In this document: positions 33,601-44,472 of the stretch, in pieces
Layout of the letters: every line of letters starts with the position of its first letter
Position numbering within the stretch: the first letter of the stretch is position 1
From: Bathynomus jamesi
Lineage: Eukaryota > Arthropoda > Malacostraca > Isopoda > Cirolanidae
Reading direction: 5' to 3'
Length of the DNA: 64,000 nt
Assembly (NCBI GenBank): GCA_023014485.1
Contig: JAJOZX010001574.1
Location: 795,125 to 859,124 of the forward strand
Translations under genes and position numbers: made by a program
Notes under the pieces: generated by a model
What the model saw: the letters and a program-made list of their open reading frames with translations, nothing else
Told to the model about the DNA's origin: nothing
Databases searched by the model: none

Positions 33601-33715
33601 TATATATACATTTCAACTGCAAACAACACACAGTATAATTAACGTAAAGAACGACGCTTGTATAGAAGAACATTCCGCGCAAGATGAGGAGGGAGAACGA
33701 ACAAATGAAAAAATG
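33601..33715 (-). repeat. SINE family A, body and tail only
   Basis: This inverted copy contains the SINE tail and body but stops exactly where the tRNA-like head should begin. It joins head to head with the next copy at 33716. Confidence 0.85.
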
Positions 33716-33909
33716 CGACTTCTGATCGAGTGAGGCTCATGGTGTAATGGTTATCATATCTGACCGGCAATCGGAAGATCCCGGGTTCGATTCCAGGGTG
33801 GCTACCTCATTTTTTCATTTGTTCGTTCTCCCTCCTCATCTTGCGCGGAATGTTCTTCTATACAAGCGTCGTTCTTTACGTTAATTATACTGTGTTGTTT
33901 GCAGTTGAA

Positions 33910-33915
<6 letters not shown>
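33716..33915 (+). repeat. tRNA-derived SINE family A, full copy
   Basis: The tRNA-like head is 33732-33808, with A box tggtgtaatggtta and B box GGTTCGATTCC. The anticodon-like stem tctga/tcgga encloses ccggcaa, which lacks U33, so it is not a functional tRNA. The body 33809-33915 is the inverted match of 33601-33715, making the head the loop of a 115-bp hairpin. Confidence 0.85.
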
Positions 33916-33963
<48 letters not shown>

Positions 33964-34060
33964 CCCATATATATATATATATACACACACCCCGTTGTGT
34001 GTGTATATATACACCCCCCCCATATATATATATATATATAACACATACACCCCGGTGTGA

Positions 34061-34096
<36 letters not shown>

Positions 34097-34137
34097 TCAG
34101 ATATACACACACACACACAGATATACACACACACACC

Positions 34138-34173
<36 letters not shown>

Positions 34174-34202
34174 CCTGTTGTGTGTGTATATATACACCCC
34201 CC

Positions 34203-34241
<39 letters not shown>

Positions 34242-34293
34242 CACCCCGGTGTGAGTATATATATATATATTATATATATACACACTCAGATAT
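33916..34293. repeat. Complex TA/CA/CCCC minisatellite, about 175-bp unit twice
   Basis: Two units (about 33955-34110 and 34128-34293) each run from acaccccatatata through gttgtgtgtgtatata and ccccggtgtgagtata to cactcagatata. All long YIYI-type open frames here are repeat artefacts. Confidence 0.85.
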
Positions 34294-34640
34294 AAGAAAA
34301 CAATATCGAAGCCTCTATGCTAAAGCGAATAGGATTATAAGGAACTTCCAGTTCTGTTCAAGAGAAGCTAAAAACACTCTCTTTCGTACTTTGTGCAGTA
34401 ATATATACGGACAGCAACTGTGGGTGAATTATAAATAAGGTTCTCCAGAACCCTAAATTTGCTATACAACAGATCTTTTAAACTCCTACATAAAATACCC
34501 ATGAGATTCTTAACTTTGCAATGTCAATTCGTATTATTAATATTTGTCAAATGGCTAATAGTTTGCCATTAAACTTTTTCGTTTTCATTTTCATATACTG
34601 TGCTTTTGTGCTGCCACTTTACCTAGGCAAACTGATTCGT
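34294..34640 (+). pseudogene. LINE reverse transcriptase C-terminal relic
   Basis: The frame reads [31 protein letters not shown] and then GQQLWVNYK. This is the region after the RT core in a Jockey/RTE-like LINE, where a row of Cys/Ser-Lys and LFxxxCxxxYGxxLW is usual. Following pieces up to about 34620 continue the C-terminus in shifted frames. It is a fragment without catalytic residues. Confidence 0.5.
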
Positions 34641-34665
34641 CTTTGCTTTTCATCTCGTACTCTTC

Positions 34666-35955
34666 CTGTTGGAAATTTGTTTTCATTCAGCCTGTCCCAA
34701 AGAAGGATGACCGCTCTCAACCCTCCAATTGCTTTGATTTCTTGCCTTTCTAAATTTTTTTAATGTATCCTTAATATGAAGATTATTAAACACCTCTCTT
34801 TTCACAATCTTTTTCAGATCGTCAGTATGGGTTCCGCGAGAGACGCACTACTGGTGATCTTCTTGCATATCTCTCTGACGCTTGTCATCTTCCTTTCAGG
34901 ATTTCGGTGAAACTTTTACTATTGCGTTAGACAACGCTAAAGATTTTGATAGAGTCTGGCACAAATCTTTAATTTCAAAACTGCCCCCTTTCGGTTTCTA
35001 CACATTTCCCTTCTGGCCGATCTATAGCTGCGGTTGTAGATGGCCACTGTTCTTCTTCTAAAGCTATCAATAGTGGTGTTCCTCAGGGTTCTGTACTGTC
35101 ATCCACTCTTTTCCTTTTATTTTCAATGATCTGTTAAGTCGCACTTCCTGTCCTATCCATTCCTCTGCCGATGATTCCACTCTTCACTTTCCAACCTGTT
35201 TCACAAAGCGTCCCTCTCAACAATCACTCCATGCTTCGCGTTGGACGGCTATGGTTCATCTGACCTCTGATCTTTCTTCCATCTCTAATTGGGGCAGAGA
35301 AAATCTTGTGGCTTTCAATGCCTCAAAAACTCAGTTCCTCCATCTGTCTACTCGTCATAATCTTCCACACGACTTTCCTCGTACCTTCAACAACACACAA
35401 CTCAATCCTTCCTCTTATCTTAACATTCTTGGAGTTTCCTGTTCTCCTGATCTTTCCTGAAAAGATCACGCATATTTTCTTCCTAAAATACCTTCTAATA
35501 GGTTCGATATGCTTTATCGGCTCCGCAATTTCTTCAATCCCACTCATTTGCTGTCTCTGTACAGGGGTCTTGTCCGTCCCTGTATGGAATACGCTTCTCT
35601 TGTGTGGGATGGCTCAACCCACACAGCTTTATTTGACCAGGTGGAATCAAAGGCTTTTCGTCTCATCAATTCCCCATCCTCTTACTGACTGTTAATGTTG
35701 CCTCACTCTCTCTCTTTACTATCGCTATTATAATGATACTGCCGTTCTGAACTCTCTAACTGCATGCCTACTCCTTTAATGAGAACACGCAGTACCAAAC
35801 TAGAGTTTGGCTAGAGTTTGGCAAGAGTTAATCGGTATTTTCAATCTTTCATCTACTCAACCGGTCAACTCTGAAACACTCTTCCTCAATTCATCTTTCC
35901 CTCTCTATCTATGACCTCCAATCTTTTAAACGCAGTGTCCAGTATTGCGGTGTGA
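34666..35955 (+). pseudogene. Jockey-like LINE reverse transcriptase, multiply broken
   Basis: In shifting frames the sequence shows PKK and PIALISCLSKFF (34680-34760), RQYGFRERRTTGDLLAYLSDACH (34815-34885) and TIALDNAKDFDRVWHKSLISKL (34915-34980). It then shows NSGVPQGS-like sequence near 35070 and SSADDSTLHF (35160-35195), with SADD replacing YADD. The longest open piece (35251-35460) reads LSSISNWGRENLVAFNASKTQFLHLSTRHNL. Later pieces give LSLYRGLVRPCMEYASLVWDG and KAFRLINSPSSY, and the relic fades near 35955. The full RT domain order is present, without the endonuclease. I associate this LINE type with crab genomes, from memory. Confidence 0.75.
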
Positions 35956-36845
35956 TGGTGTTAATTAACGTCTTCCACAACATCTAAGGTCATGTGACGA
36001 AGGGGAACTGCAACTTTACGTGGGATCCGAACAACGGGTCGTTACATAATCTGTGCGGAGAAGACAGTCACCCATCCAACTACGGCCAAGACCCAATCTC
36101 TCTTAATTTCACTCATCGAAGGTAAGCTGTGTTACGACATTGGCTACGACGTAGCCCGTCCAAAGTGATAACCATTAGCCCTTTCATGCCGTGTGGGCGC
36201 AAATGAAACCATCAAATTTTGTGAGATATTAGTCATTCTGGAGATGTAACACAAGTTGTTTTTTTTGGCATGAAAAGTGAACTAAAATCAGGCATGAAAA
36301 TGTTAAACAAGATTACGATGTCTTTTCTACTTTTTATAAATATATTTATATTAAATACCGCAATAATTTTTCAAGGACAAAGGGTAATTAATTTCTTTCC
36401 GACTTCGAATGATCCCGAATGACGCCACACATCCTTTTCGGCGATGCCTTTGTCAAAGGCGGTAAGTTTTTAAAGTCTTTCCTCGTTCGAGTGAACTCAG
36501 GCGACATGACCTTTGACAGTGAATGATGTCACTGATTCAGAATTTATACACCTTTTCTTGTCTTGGGACTTTTTTAATTTCTTTTTCTTTTTTTCATTTA
36601 TAAAATAAACCCTTTTTTCATTTATAAAATAAAGACCGTTCCATTTACAGCTCATCACACTGTGTTCCACTTATTGTAATTTACGTGCATAATTTAATTT
36701 TTTTTTTTATCAATAAATTTAGTTTAGTTTAGGTTTTTCTTCCTCTTCCCTCTTTCCTCCCGTTCTAACCCCTCTTTCTCTCCCCTCTCACCCTTTTCCT
36801 GTTTTCTTGTTTCTCTTACATTATTTGGGGAGCACCGAGGAGTTC

Positions 36846-36846
<1 letters not shown>
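35956..36846. other. No supported gene
   Basis: The stretch 35960-36170 is more GC-rich and looks like an unclassified dispersed repeat. The remainder is AT-rich with no frame. Confidence 0.5.

Positions 36847-36916
<70 letters not shown>
36847..36916. repeat. (TC)n microsatellite
   Basis: Long uninterrupted TC tract. Confidence 0.97.
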
Positions 36917-36921
<5 letters not shown>

Positions 36922-37150
36922 ATGTTTTCAAATCCGAATATATTCATATATTAACTCATTTGGCTATACTATGTTGCACTTTACCTTCACTCAGTGAATT
37001 ATCACCGGCAATGCACTGGCACTTTTAACCACTTCGATGTAAACAAATTAAACAGCCCATTAATGAGTCACTTTTAATTTAGTATTAGAATTTAGTATTG
37101 TAGCAGAGAGAAAACGAAAGCGTCACTTCACCTTGAAAAAAAAAAATAAA

Positions 37151-37151
<1 letters not shown>

Positions 37152-37214
<63 letters not shown>
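37152..37214. repeat. (TA)n microsatellite
   Basis: Long TA tract. Confidence 0.97.
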
Positions 37215-37217
<3 letters not shown>

Positions 37218-38452
37218 GATGGAGTGAAAATGATAATTTACAATGGTACCCTGATATTTTATTGTAGTTTTTGCTGAGAAAAATGAATATGATGATACAA
37301 ATTGAGCCAGGTTTCTCTAACTGTCCCATTTTTGCATGAATGTAATTTAACAAAAATAGAAAATAGAGTTTTTTTCTAGTATGCATCCGTCAACATTACA
37401 ACATATGAATAACCCCCCCATTAATGTCATTATGAAACCACAATTATAAATTTTTATAACTTTTATATATTATTTGCGTCATTCCGAGATTTAAGTATTC
37501 CTGCCAATGTCGTACTGTATATTTGTACGCATCGTGTCTTCTGACTCCCCAGACATCACAGTTCGTCTGACAGCCAGCTGCAGTAGTTGTTCCCCAGCTA
37601 CAGAATCCAGAGCTAAGAAGCTAGTGAACATGCTATGAGAAATGACATAAAAAATATTCTTTTACAGTTGTTACAATGTACATTTGACTGACGTGCGTAA
37701 ACTGAGTAAATATTTGTTGTTTTTCCTTAAGCAATTAAAACTCACTAAAATTTATTTGAGTTTTTGTTCTTATTTTTCAGTTAATAATTCACCTGAAAAA
37801 TTATGGTAGGCATTATTGCGCCCTGAGCAAATTCCAAACTGATTAATTTATTTATTTATTTATTTACATTTAATATTGAACATAGATTCAGATATTATTT
37901 TGTGTTATAACAAACACAGAGTAAAAACCTCATATACTGTATATAAATACATATATAGGCGGTTTATGAATGAAAAAAAACAATGTTTTGATGCATGTTA
38001 AATGTTAATATCATTAAATATTACCAGATTGATCGGAATCTGTAAGTTTCATACGTCACTGCTTAAAATATCCTCTAATTGGCAAATGGACGACAGGTGA
38101 ATGGATACTACTGGTATGGCATTGTTATATCCGGAAAAAATGCTATTTCTAGATCAGCAGTACTGATATAGTAATAAACAGTCACTGAGAGAAATATTAT
38201 TTAGAAGTGAAGAATGCTTTGTATTGAGGCAACATCATAAATGCATATAATCTTTTTGTATTAATAAATTCCATGTTATAACTTAAGTGTTGAACCACTG
38301 CAGCTGTGCCTGTTGGCGGTCTCTCACCTCAAAGGAGAGAATTACAGAAAATAAAACTATTACAGTGATTCATATCAATAAACATAGAACCATTTAAACG
38401 ATGATATTTGACAATTTTGCAAAGGTGTTACACATTCTTTATTACCATTGTA
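37215..38452. other. No supported gene
   Basis: AT-rich DNA with a short (ttta)n run near 37847-37867. No domain or repeat end was recognised. Confidence 0.55.
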
Positions 38453-39779
38453 CGAGAGCCACTCAATATATTCTGCCCCAACTTTTTTTTTCTTTCCAAA
38501 TTTCCTTGTAAATTCTAGAAATTTTGTACACAAGTAGTTACATACTTTTTTTACAAGTTTTTATTTTTCCACTTAGTCCCCATCCTTTTCAACGGCTTTC
38601 CTCCACCTCGAAACAAGGGCCTTTATTCCTTGCTGGTAAAAATCCACTGGGTTCCGCTGGAGCCACCTCTTAACCTCCTCAACAACCTCGTCGTCACTCT
38701 GAAACTTTCTCCCATGAATACCATCTTTCATTGGTCCAAACAAATGGAAGTCTGAAAGTGCCAGATCCGGCCTGTATGGAGAGTGGAGGTAACACAGTCA
38801 AGCGCATTTTTGTGATGGCCTCTCTTGTTGTGGCGTTGCGTTATCGTGCAAAAGAAGGACGTCTTCCAGTTTTCTCTCTGGTCGAACTCGCTTTATACGT
38901 CTCTGGAGTCTCTGTAGGGTAGCAATATATGCCTCTGAGTTGAATGTTTGTACTTTCTTCATAATGCCCACCAGAATCACTCCTTTCATGTCCCAGAAGA
39001 TGGTGGCCATAACCTTTCTTGCAGAGGGAACCATTTTGAACTTTTTCTTGCGTGGGGAGTCTGTGTGATGCCACTACATGGATTGGCGTTTTGTTTCAAG
39101 TTCAAAGTGGGGTACCCAAGTTTCATCCCCAGTCACAATTCGTGAAAGGAAGTCATCCCCTTCTGTCTCGTATCGAACCAACGACTCAGAAGCAATTTCT
39201 TTTCTTTGGGCTTTGTGATCTTCAGTCAGTTCGCGAGGAACAAACCGTGAACACACTTTTGAGTATCCCAATTGCTGAATTATCGTATTCACACTTCCTT
39301 CACTAATTCCTAGCTCCTGTGATAGCTCCTTGTATGTGATGCGCCAATTTGATCGAATGATGCTGTTAGCACGTTGCACAGTGTGAGATGTGACAGCCGA
39401 TGCCGGGCGACCGTTGCGTGGCTCATCATCGAGGCTGGCTCTCCCTCTCTCCGATGATCTCACACGTTTAGACCAGCGTCCAACTGTGCTTCGATCAACA
39501 ACAGCATCTCCGTAAACGTTTTGTAGACGTTTATGAATATTTCCAACTGTTTCCTTCTCTGCGGTTAAGAACTCGATAACAGCTCTGTTTTTGACGCACA
39601 TCACTGTCAGACGCCATTTTCAAAACTGCGTTAACCATCGGTTTTATACAAGGGCGTTTAAAAGCGGTTTTATACAAGGAGGGGAGGTTCAAACTTAGGG
39701 CCCAAAAGACATTTCAGCCCCATGGCTTATTATTTAGCTAAGAAAAAAGGGTGGGACAAAATATATTGAGTGCTCCTAG
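38453..39779 (-). mobile_element. Mariner element (DD34D), TIRs and TA flanks
   Basis: The ends share AGC.CACTCAATATATT.TG as inverted repeats (38457-38482 and 39750-39775 region). TA lies on both sides (38451-38452 and 39780-39781). The element is 1.33 kb, the normal mariner size. Confidence 0.88.
38573..39616 (-). pseudogene. Mariner transposase, DD34D, frameshifted
   Basis: The ATG at 39616 starts MASDSDV. A frameshift near 39590 leads to the main N-terminal frame (39604-39074) with two helix-turn-helix regions (DRSTVGRWSKRV; ITYKELSQELGISEGSVNTII). The catalytic core begins with IVTGDETWVPHF, is frameshifted near 39070 and continues with ATIFWD and then LLHDNATPQQ. It finally reads PDLALSDFHLFGP near 38735-38775. 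The end is a TAA at 38573-38575 after a normal C-terminal region. The Asp triad is present but spread over several frames. It belongs to the group that includes the transposase part of SETMAR. Confidence 0.87.
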
Positions 39780-39789
39780 TATTTGAGAG

Positions 39790-40110
39790 ATATTTTATAC
39801 GTGAACACAATAAATTCAATGTCTTGTCCAGACACCGTTGTTGTCTATGACTTCCTGCAGTCGATGTGGTACAGAAGCAACATGATTATATACCAGCTGT
39901 TGGTCTCACTAAATGTGTGTTGTTAAAGCTGGTCCGTTGTTCGCACCTCTGCTGGTTCCTACACATTTACAATATTGGCCCATATATTCGTGATGGGATT
40001 CATATCACAACCCTTACTTGGCCAATTCAGAAGGTCGATATTTCTTTGATCAGAGAACCAGCGTGTGACGATCCATGCCATGAACACTGCCATCACTTCT
40101 GAAGGTTTGG
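39790..40110 (-). pseudogene. Tc1-like transposase C-terminal relic
   Basis: On the minus strand one frame reads FSDQRNIDLLNWPSKGCDMN followed by PITNIWANIVNV (about 39970-40065). This is the region of the third catalytic residue, where Thr stands in place of the usual Glu. Downstream pieces give QLVYNHVASVPHRLQEVID, a typical Tc1 C-terminus. It is a fragment of about 100 residues with shifted frames and is inactive. Confidence 0.65.
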
Positions 40111-40575
40111 TTTAGTTTTTACAAGACCATTTTTTTATTCACTTCATTGACATTCCCCTTGTTAGTATAATATCCGCTTCTTGAATTTATATTTAATTAT
40201 TCATTTATGTTTCCTTAGTAATATGTAAACAAGAGTGATGAATGCACAAGCTCTTTCTTCTATGATTGGGAATGTGGGCGATGCGCAGCAGTCGCGCTTG
40301 ATTATCCTCAACAAACTGATGCTCCACGATATTGTTGCAAATATAACACATGTCCGGTGGAGGTCTCCATCGTTCAATTTCTCCAATTTTAGCTGATACA
40401 ATAAGCTTCACAAGTCATGCTTTGGCTCGTGAAAAGTATCTCTTGGAAGGCTAGTCCATATCTGCCCTCGGTAATAATTTTGAACAGTGCTCTGTCTTTA
40501 ATATTTCTGTTAGCCTTTAGTTTTAGCGTCAACGTATGTACCAGGGTATCTTTGGTTACGATTTCGTATACTAAA
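40111..40575. other. No firmly supported gene beside the Polinton arm
   Basis: A 68-codon minus frame (40411-40205) has CYICNNIVEH and a later CIHHSC, which could be a zinc-binding remnant. I cannot assign it. It may belong to the adjacent Maverick/Polinton. Confidence 0.4.
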
Positions 40576-40962
40576 TTAGAAAGTAAGATTTGAACTTTTC
40601 AAACTCCCATTTAAGTCTCTCACATTATCCTCGGTTGTGTCATAATGACCCGGTCCCAGTGTTACTTCTGTAGTGGAGTACTGGGCCTTCCCACTCCGGG
40701 CGGAACGCATAGTACGGTCCTGAGTTACTCCCGCCTTTTCACACTCAACACGGTTTCTAAGAATTATAAAAACGGGCTCTTTCTTGTCAATACTTAAAAA
40801 CTTGGTGGCCAGTTGAAATTCGCATATTCCAACCCCATATGATTCACAACCCAATTCAATGGGACCATGCAGTTCTGTTATAAAGTTGAACAGGGTATTG
40901 TTAGGATGTACAGACAGAGAGGCAGGGGACGGGAATGTGACGTAGAAGTGGTTAGCTGCCAT
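40576..40962 (-). CDS. Polinton minor-capsid-like protein, N-terminal part
   Basis: The 128-codon frame begins MAANHFYVTFPSPAS, a beginning I associate with the penton-like minor capsid protein of Mavericks. It continues with SLSVHPNNTLFNFITELHGP, a beta-rich segment. The family is longer than 128 residues, so the stop after NLTF is probably premature and the C-terminus is missing. It lies just downstream of the integrase on the same strand, overlapping by 85 bases the out-of-frame tail of the integrase frame. The assignment rests on N-terminal flavour and context. Confidence 0.55.
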   Translation of the reverse strand: MAANHFYVTFPSPASLSVHPNNTLFNFITELHGPIELGCESYGVGICEFQLATKFLSIDKKEPVFIILRNRVECEKAGVTQDRTMRSARSGKAQYSTTEVTLGPGHYDTTEDNVRDLNGSLKSSNLTF

Positions 40963-40984
40963 GTTGTATACCTTTTATATAGGT

Positions 40985-41834
40985 GCCATGTTGTATCCTT
41001 AGGCCTCATAGCTCTAACTTTAAAAATCTCATGAGTCCAACCTTGCTCAATTCCTTTGGCGAATTTATTCTCCAAACGTGACAGTCTCGCATAATCATTG
41101 ATTTCGAAACGCACAGAGCGTGGTGGTGCTCTACGATTATCTTTTCTCACCTCACGCTCTGTACGTGTACCTCTTTTTAAAATTTCATGAGGTGATGGAC
41201 CAATCGTTCGGTGGTGTAAACGATTGTAGGATGAAGCCATCGATTCCAAAATGTTTATATATCTGCGTGTGGTTTTGTGTGGAATAGCGATGTATGCGTT
41301 CCTTTATGGTACGCTGAACTCTTTCGGCTAAAGATGGCTTATGTATAGAATTGCTAGTGTAATAGCTGATATTGGACGATGCCAACATGTTCTGAAAAGC
41401 TCGGCCAATAAATTTTTTCCCCATGTCCATACAAAAATAGTTAGGAATCCTGTTTTCCCTCAACATCAGCGTTTCTGCGAATTTAGCAACTGTTTCAGGC
41501 GACTTTTTTTCAATGGAATTAGCCACAAATATCTAGAGAATACATATGTTATTAAAAGGATGTAACGGTAGCCGCCATTATACACCGAATACCTTTGCAT
41601 GTCTGTTAAATCAGCCTGCCAAATAGAATCAACCGAGGCGGCTAATGTCTTAGCAGTTTTAACCCTTCTTCTCACAGGTTTATGAAGTGTATAAGCGTCC
41701 TGCTCACGCATAAACCTCTCGACATCTTTTTTCTCTATTCCATCATTATAAACGCCTCTGTACAGTTTATTAACACCCCCGTAGGAGGCTGGATTAGAAA
41801 TGTCATAATAACTTTTTCTTAGTATGTTAGACAT
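40985..41834 (-). pseudogene. Polinton integrase (retroviral-type DDE), frameshifted
   Basis: The N-terminal piece (41834-41530) has YGGVNKLYRGVYNDG, a YTLHKP segment and the first catalytic Asp in WQADLTDMQRYS. A frameshift near 41530 leads to 41526-41185, with the second Asp in CMDMGKKFIG and the Glu in SLAERVQRTIKER. A further shift near 41220 leads to the C-terminal piece (41249 to about 40990) with YNRLHHRTIGPSPHEIL and a small SH3/chromo-like tail (NKFAKGIEQGWTHEIFKV). The triad is complete but spread over frames. The enzyme would insert the element into host DNA. Confidence 0.88.
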
Positions 41835-41904
41835 TTGCGTATTATAGAGGCAAGCGGGTAAGGTTGTGCGTTGCTGCTTGGTCTCTTCTTCCTCTTCAGA
41901 ATTG

Positions 41905-42330
41905 TTACTCCCAGGGGCAAGGCGTGTTCAGCTGTGGTACATGCGTTGCTTGTCCCAAGTATTTTAACCTGTTACCTACCAGAGTTTTTAGAATGTTTAT
42001 TTGCTGTAGTCTAGCATTAATATGCTCCCATCCTGCTGGTGAGGGCCTATCCCATTTTCTCACCAAATCATGTACGATATCAATGATGTTCGAACCCTGT
42101 ACCTTTGACCCTTCACCAATAACCTTGACTGTATCAGACCATTGTATAGTGGGGTCCTCACTCAATAGATTACAAATACTTAGTCCTCTATTCCTCAATG
42201 TATGTGAGAGACTACTTTTTAATACATGTTCGAGATGTTGCGGACTCGCATTGTTGTTCTTTACTTGTTCGTCTATAGGCTCGCCATGGTCAGTATCGCC
42301 CCCATGTTTGATAACTACGGATAACTCCAC
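41905..42330 (-). CDS. Polinton-associated protein of unknown function
   Basis: The 141-codon frame has a conserved-looking core QGSNIIDIVHDLVRK followed by PAGWEHINARLQQINILKTL. I associate such a segment with uncharacterised proteins in Maverick elements. No enzymatic motif is visible. It sits between the ATPase side and the integrase, on the same strand. The frame has no internal stop but may start earlier or later than the ATG at 42330. Confidence 0.5.
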   Translation of the reverse strand: MELSVVIKHGGDTDHGEPIDEQVKNNNASPQHLEHVLKSSLSHTLRNRGLSICNLLSEDPTIQWSDTVKVIGEGSKVQGSNIIDIVHDLVRKWDRPSPAGWEHINARLQQINILKTLVGNRLKYLGQATHVPQLNTPCPWE

Positions 42331-42520
42331 GGGTTTCTTATAATTTTCATACTCATGAAGAAATTTTGCAGAGTTTCTTAGTATAAGATTCTTTTCTCAT
42401 CAGGAGACTTTTCACTGTTTAATAGGCCTACCAATTCGCTTTCCATTCTTTTAAGCCTTCTTTTACGGGGTTCTAGAACCGTTCTGGACTCTTTGTGTGA
42501 AATCACAGCTACTTTCTTCA

Positions 42521-42844
42521 TTATATTAAACTCGACAATAAAGGGCCCAAAACTGAAAATAAGATGGGTAGGAATGAGCCCCCTTTTTGTATAATAATTC
42601 GCATTTTCTTCCCCACATTTTGACTTTTACGAGCGAGTGCATGTATTATGTTCTTGTAACAACGTAAGCGAGACTTCTGAGAAGGTTTCATCGATACACT
42701 GCATTTTATAACGTTAAGATAGATTTCGCAGATGCATTTTAAAAAGACGGTGTCAGTATTTCTAACAACCAGGTGCTGGAGAGTCCGTGGTAACCGATGA
42801 TAGATTTTTATTAATTCACAGTATTTCTTTAACCTCTTTGTCAT
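42521..42844 (-). CDS. Small basic Polinton protein with hydrophobic C-terminus
   Basis: The 107-codon frame is rich in Lys and Arg (KPSQKSRLRCYKNIIHALARK). It ends in QKGGSFLPILFSVLGPLLSSLI, a hydrophobic, probably amphipathic or membrane-active tail. Proteins with this layout are common next to the ATPase in Mavericks and have been likened to small adenovirus core or entry proteins. The function here is unproven. The frame is intact. It lies 71 bases downstream of the ATPase frame. Confidence 0.55.
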   Translation of the reverse strand: MTKRLKKYCELIKIYHRLPRTLQHLVVRNTDTVFLKCICEIYLNVIKCSVSMKPSQKSRLRCYKNIIHALARKSQNVGKKMRIIIQKGGSFLPILFSVLGPLLSSLI

Positions 42845-42914
42845 TCTGGGATATATACACAGTTTCAGCCTCGTTTGGGAATATATTCATTCTTAGAAGC
42901 ACCCTAAACGTGTT

Positions 42915-43447
42915 TCACATGTGAAAGTCACAAACCAAATATCCGTAACGTTGCCTTGTAGCTTCTTTATAAACTTCCAAAAACTCTTTATGCTGATTCA
43001 GGAACATTTGATTGGCTAATACCCCAATTTGTGCCACATCTCTACGTTGTGCGAATAAGACTAGATATTGTGTATTTAGCGATATATCGCCCATGTATCT
43101 ATTTTTGAAAAATAGATTCTGATTGATGAAGAATACGCTTATGTTAAGATGGTGGGAGAACACTGTAAAAGTCTCGGCAAACGTTTTATCCATTTCTAAC
43201 CTGAGATCGTCAATTACAATAACCGTGTGCTCATTACCCTTTATCGAACCAACATCATAAACACCTTTGTGGAATAAAATATCATCTTGGTACTCGTTGA
43301 ATACGGTCTGGTATGTCGAATAGCACCATACGAGTTTATGCACAAAATTGAGAACAGTTCCCCCTTATCTTTAATGATTTTAAACATAAACACGGTTTTG
43401 CCACAGCCTGCAGGGTTCGTGAACCTGAATTTTTCTACAGAATCCAT
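42915..43447 (-). pseudogene. Polinton packaging ATPase (FtsK/HerA type), frameshifted
   Basis: The first piece (43447 to about 43340) carries the Walker A loop in NPAGCGKTVFMFKII. A frameshift near 43330 leads to the second piece (43343-42915) with the Walker B strand HTVIVIDDLRLE. A following region NISVFFINQNLFFK carries the Gln/Asn sensor position, and the piece ends in CDFHM. The total is about 180 residues, near the short length usual for the family. It would pump DNA into capsids. It is the first gene of the minus block and is divergent from the PolB block. Confidence 0.85.
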
Positions 43448-43743
43448 CTCTAATACGTCACACTCTTAAGTGAAATATTTACAAAATATAATAAAATTTT
43501 AAGTGATACTCCTTATATTCTACAGTCTTGTTTTTCTTCTTCCCCCAGAAACGTGAATGATGACGAGAATGAGGTACTGTACCAGCAACATGTCCTTGGT
43601 AAATATTGCAAATGAGGTTGAGGATACCGATGATAATGTAGTTGTTGTTGAGGCTACAGACTGTACCATAACCCCCGCCGCTAGCGTTACGGAACGGAAC
43701 GACAATTGCAGCATCCCCACTCGACAATTCGAGAAGAAAGCGG

Positions 43744-44472
43744 GTGCATAACAACATAACCGGTGCTGAAGCACCTTCCACGTCAGGTGTAAAGCACATA
43801 AAACTCTCTACGAGTGCGTCGGCTGTTAGACCTACAGTAAGTTCTGAAACTGTAAAAGAACCCCATCCCTCTACGTCTTACGGCACAACCCCTACAGTAG
43901 CTCCTTCTATAAATAAAACTGTACCCCCTTATTCCTATTCAATACCACACCCCGCTGTGCCCTCCACCTCGTCAGCAACACCTCAATCTGGAGAGAGTAG
44001 CATATCATTCGAGCTGGTGCACAGCGCCACTCCCACTGTAGCCGTGACTAGAAACCGGTACGTAGTCAGGGCCGACCCGCGAACCATGTATAGCAACGGT
44101 GTTGAACACGTACTGCGGCCCGTAGTTGAGTGTATTGTGGAGTTTCCCCTTCAGAGTAGTAAGGGATGTGAAGCCAGGACGCGACTGTTCCTTGGGTTCG
44201 GGTCAGATGATGGAGCTAGAGGTGATTGTTGGGTAGTAATACCCTACAGACGTCTGGCTGCCGTTGATGTGGAGTACATTTTGAGTCGTATAATGCAGGC
44301 CTCTCAAAGCAGTACCGAATTTAATATGAACAACTTCACGGTAGATATAGACCACGTTTTCCGCGTTGCTGGACACACGGTCACACCTTATACGCTTGAC
44401 TTCAATTCTCAGGCTATTTACAGAGGGCATATAAACTCCGACCGTGGTTGCGGCGTTATAGCAAAATCTTGA
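43744..44472 (+). CDS. PolB N-terminal region or upstream Polinton ORF
   Basis: The 242-codon frame opens the plus block. Residues 1-95 are rich in Pro, Ser and Thr. Residues 96-240 look globular (FELVHSATPTVAV, RTRLFLGFGSDDGARGDCWVV). I recognise no enzyme motif. The next frame of the polymerase begins 25 bases before its end, so it could be the N-terminal extension of PolB (terminal-protein region) separated by a frameshift, or a separate small ORF. Confidence 0.45.
   Translation: MHNNITGAEAPSTSGVKHIKLSTSASAVRPTVSSETVKEPHPSTSYGTTPTVAPSINKTVPPYSYSIPHPAVPSTSSATPQSGESSISFELVHSATPTVAVTRNRYVVRADPRTMYSNGVEHVLRPVVECIVEFPLQSSKGCEARTRLFLGFGSDDGARGDCWVVIPYRRLAAVDVEYILSRIMQASQSSTEFNMNNFTVDIDHVFRVAGHTVTPYTLDFNSQAIYRGHINSDRGCGVIAKS

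Noticed and set aside
33732..33808. tRNA gene
   Set aside because: The A and B boxes are good, but the acceptor stem pairs only partly, the anticodon loop lacks U33, and the same unit recurs with a SINE body.
33802..34295. Overlapping long open frames on both strands rich in Tyr-Ile repeats
   Set aside because: They are translations of TA/CA microsatellites and occur in several frames at once.
40201..40411. Zinc-finger gene beside the Polinton
   Set aside because: Two overlapping minus frames are open, and the Cys/His spacing fits no finger I know. Mentioned only in the gap entry.
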